Below, in pieces: positions 6,914 to 7,677 of a stretch of DNA of 7,677 bases. Made by a program: the position numbers and the translations under genes. Source of the DNA: Oxalobacteraceae bacterium (GTDB lineage Bacteria > Pseudomonadota > Gammaproteobacteria > Burkholderiales > Burkholderiaceae_D); contig DPRS01000022.1 of the NCBI GenBank assembly GCA_003537575.1, positions 76,559-84,235 of the forward strand. Reading direction: 5' to 3'. Below the pieces are notes generated by a model. That model had not been told where the DNA came from, made no database searches, and was given only the letters and a program-made list of their open reading frames with translations. Within the stretch, counting starts at the first letter, position 1; each line of letters begins with the position of its first letter.

Positions 6914-7677
6914 TCATTTTTCCCATCCCTTGTTGATCCGCCATTGCTTGACCAGCGCATACAACGCCGGAATCACGGCCAGCGTCAGCACCGTCGATGA
7001 GACCATGCCGCCGACCATCGGTGCGGCGATCCGGCTCATCACTTCGGAGCCGGTGCCGGTGCCCCACAGGATCGGCAACAGGCCTGCCATGATCGCCACC
7101 ACCGTCATCATCTTCGGCCGCACTCGCTCGACCGCGCCTTCCATCACCGCCGCGTACAGGTCGGCAGCGCCCGGCGTGGTGCCGGCCGCCTGGCATTTCA
7201 CCTTGGCCTCTTCCCAGGCATGGTCGAGGTAGATCAGCATCACTACGCCGGTTTCCGCCGCCACGCCGGCCAGCGCGATGAAGCCGACCGCGACCGCGAC
7301 CGACATGTTATAGCCCAGCAGCCACATCAGCCACACGCCGCCCACCAAGGCAAAAGGCACCGACAGCATCACGATCAGCGTCTCGGTCAGGCGCTTGAAG
7401 TTCAGGTACAGCAGCAGGAAGATGATCAGCAGCGTCACCGGCACCACGATCTTCATTTTCCCGATCGCCCGCTCCATCGCCTCGAACTGGCCGCTCCAGG
7501 TGGCGTAGTAACCGGCCGGAAACTGCACCTGCTCATTGACCGCCTTGCGCGCTTCCGCCACATAACTGCCGATATCGCGGTCGCGGATGTCGACGTAGAT
7601 ATAAGTCGACAACAAGGCATTTTCGGTGCGGATGCCCGGCGTGCCCTTGGCCACTTCGATCTTGGCCAACTGGCCCA
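6914..7677 (-). CDS. cusA: CusA-type heavy-metal RND efflux pump, C-terminal part (5' end beyond window)
   Basis: This is the inner-membrane trimeric proton-driven component of a tripartite Cu(I)/Ag(I) pump that works with a periplasmic adaptor (CusB) and an outer-membrane channel (CusC). About 250 residues are visible, the last quarter of a protein usually near 1040 long. The frame is open to the right edge. The visible part runs from the end of the second porter region (SGQFEAMERA) through the last five or six membrane helices, with SVPFALVGG, FIALAGVAAE and RVRPKMMTV, to a short basic cytoplasmic tail. GSEVMSRIAAPM (Met codon 7037-7039) corresponds to the methionine-lined exit of CusA (E. 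coli Met1009). CzcA-type pumps have Gln there, so CusA is favoured over a Zn/Co/Cd pump. The missing N-terminal and porter regions, including the central Met triad, cannot be checked. Confidence 0.93.
   Translation of the reverse strand, partial: GQLAKIEVAKGTPGIRTENALLSTYIYVDIRDRDIGSYVAEARKAVNEQVQFPAGYYATWSGQFEAMERAIGKMKIVVPVTLLIIFLLLYLNFKRLTETLIVMLSVPFALVGGVWLMWLLGYNMSVAVAVGFIALAGVAAETGVVMLIYLDHAWEEAKVKCQAAGTTPGAADLYAAVMEGAVERVRPKMMTVVAIMAGLLPILWGTGTGSEVMSRIAAPMVGGMVSSTVLTLAVIPALYALVKQWRINKGWEK

Noticed and set aside
5889..7232. A 447-codon open frame on the plus strand opposite the CDF and RND genes
   Set aside because: It spans two real minus-strand genes and their gap, and its translation is rich in His, Gln, Ala and Arg without family features. 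This is a GC-driven shadow.
6914..7669. Treating the RND fragment as a complete 251-residue protein starting at 7669
   Set aside because: The first codon is a TTG within a frame that stays open to the window edge, and the visible part begins mid-domain. It is the end of a longer gene.

Overview
The window is a metal-efflux cluster of four complete genes and one partial gene, packed almost end to end. Base composition is GC-rich (low to mid 60s percent by eye), with strong G/C preference at third codon positions. Together with the protein families this fits a proteobacterium, most likely a betaproteobacterium of the Burkholderiales (Oxalobacteraceae-like). That placement is an inference from style and not a match to a known genome. 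No tRNA, rRNA, CRISPR array, transposase or integrase is visible.

Layout from left to right. On the minus strand, a copper(I) P1B-type ATPase (copA) is followed by its MerR-family copper sensor (cueR), with stop and start codons overlapping as ATGA. This pair is driven by a well-formed CueR-type promoter just upstream of copA, with a 19-bp spacer carrying a near-perfect dyad. Just after the cueR stop lies a 20-bp tandem copy of the gene's 3' end. On the plus strand, diverging from copA across about 180 bp, is a P2A-type (Ca2+/SPCA-like) ATPase. It keeps all catalytic motifs but lacks most of the usual Ca2+ ligands in TM5 and TM6. Its last 10 bp overlap the tail of a minus-strand CDF-family divalent metal exporter with His-rich ends. 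Upstream of the CDF gene, on the same strand and 74 bp away, is the 3' quarter of a CusA-type HME-RND pump that runs off the right edge.

As a system, CueR senses Cu(I)/Ag(I) and switches on copA-cueR, and CopA moves Cu(I) from cytoplasm to periplasm. The CusA-like RND pump would carry Cu(I)/Ag(I) onward across the outer membrane. The CDF protein most likely exports Zn2+ or a similar divalent ion. The substrate of the P2A ATPase cannot be read from sequence. Its altered ion-binding residues make it the least explained part of the locus.
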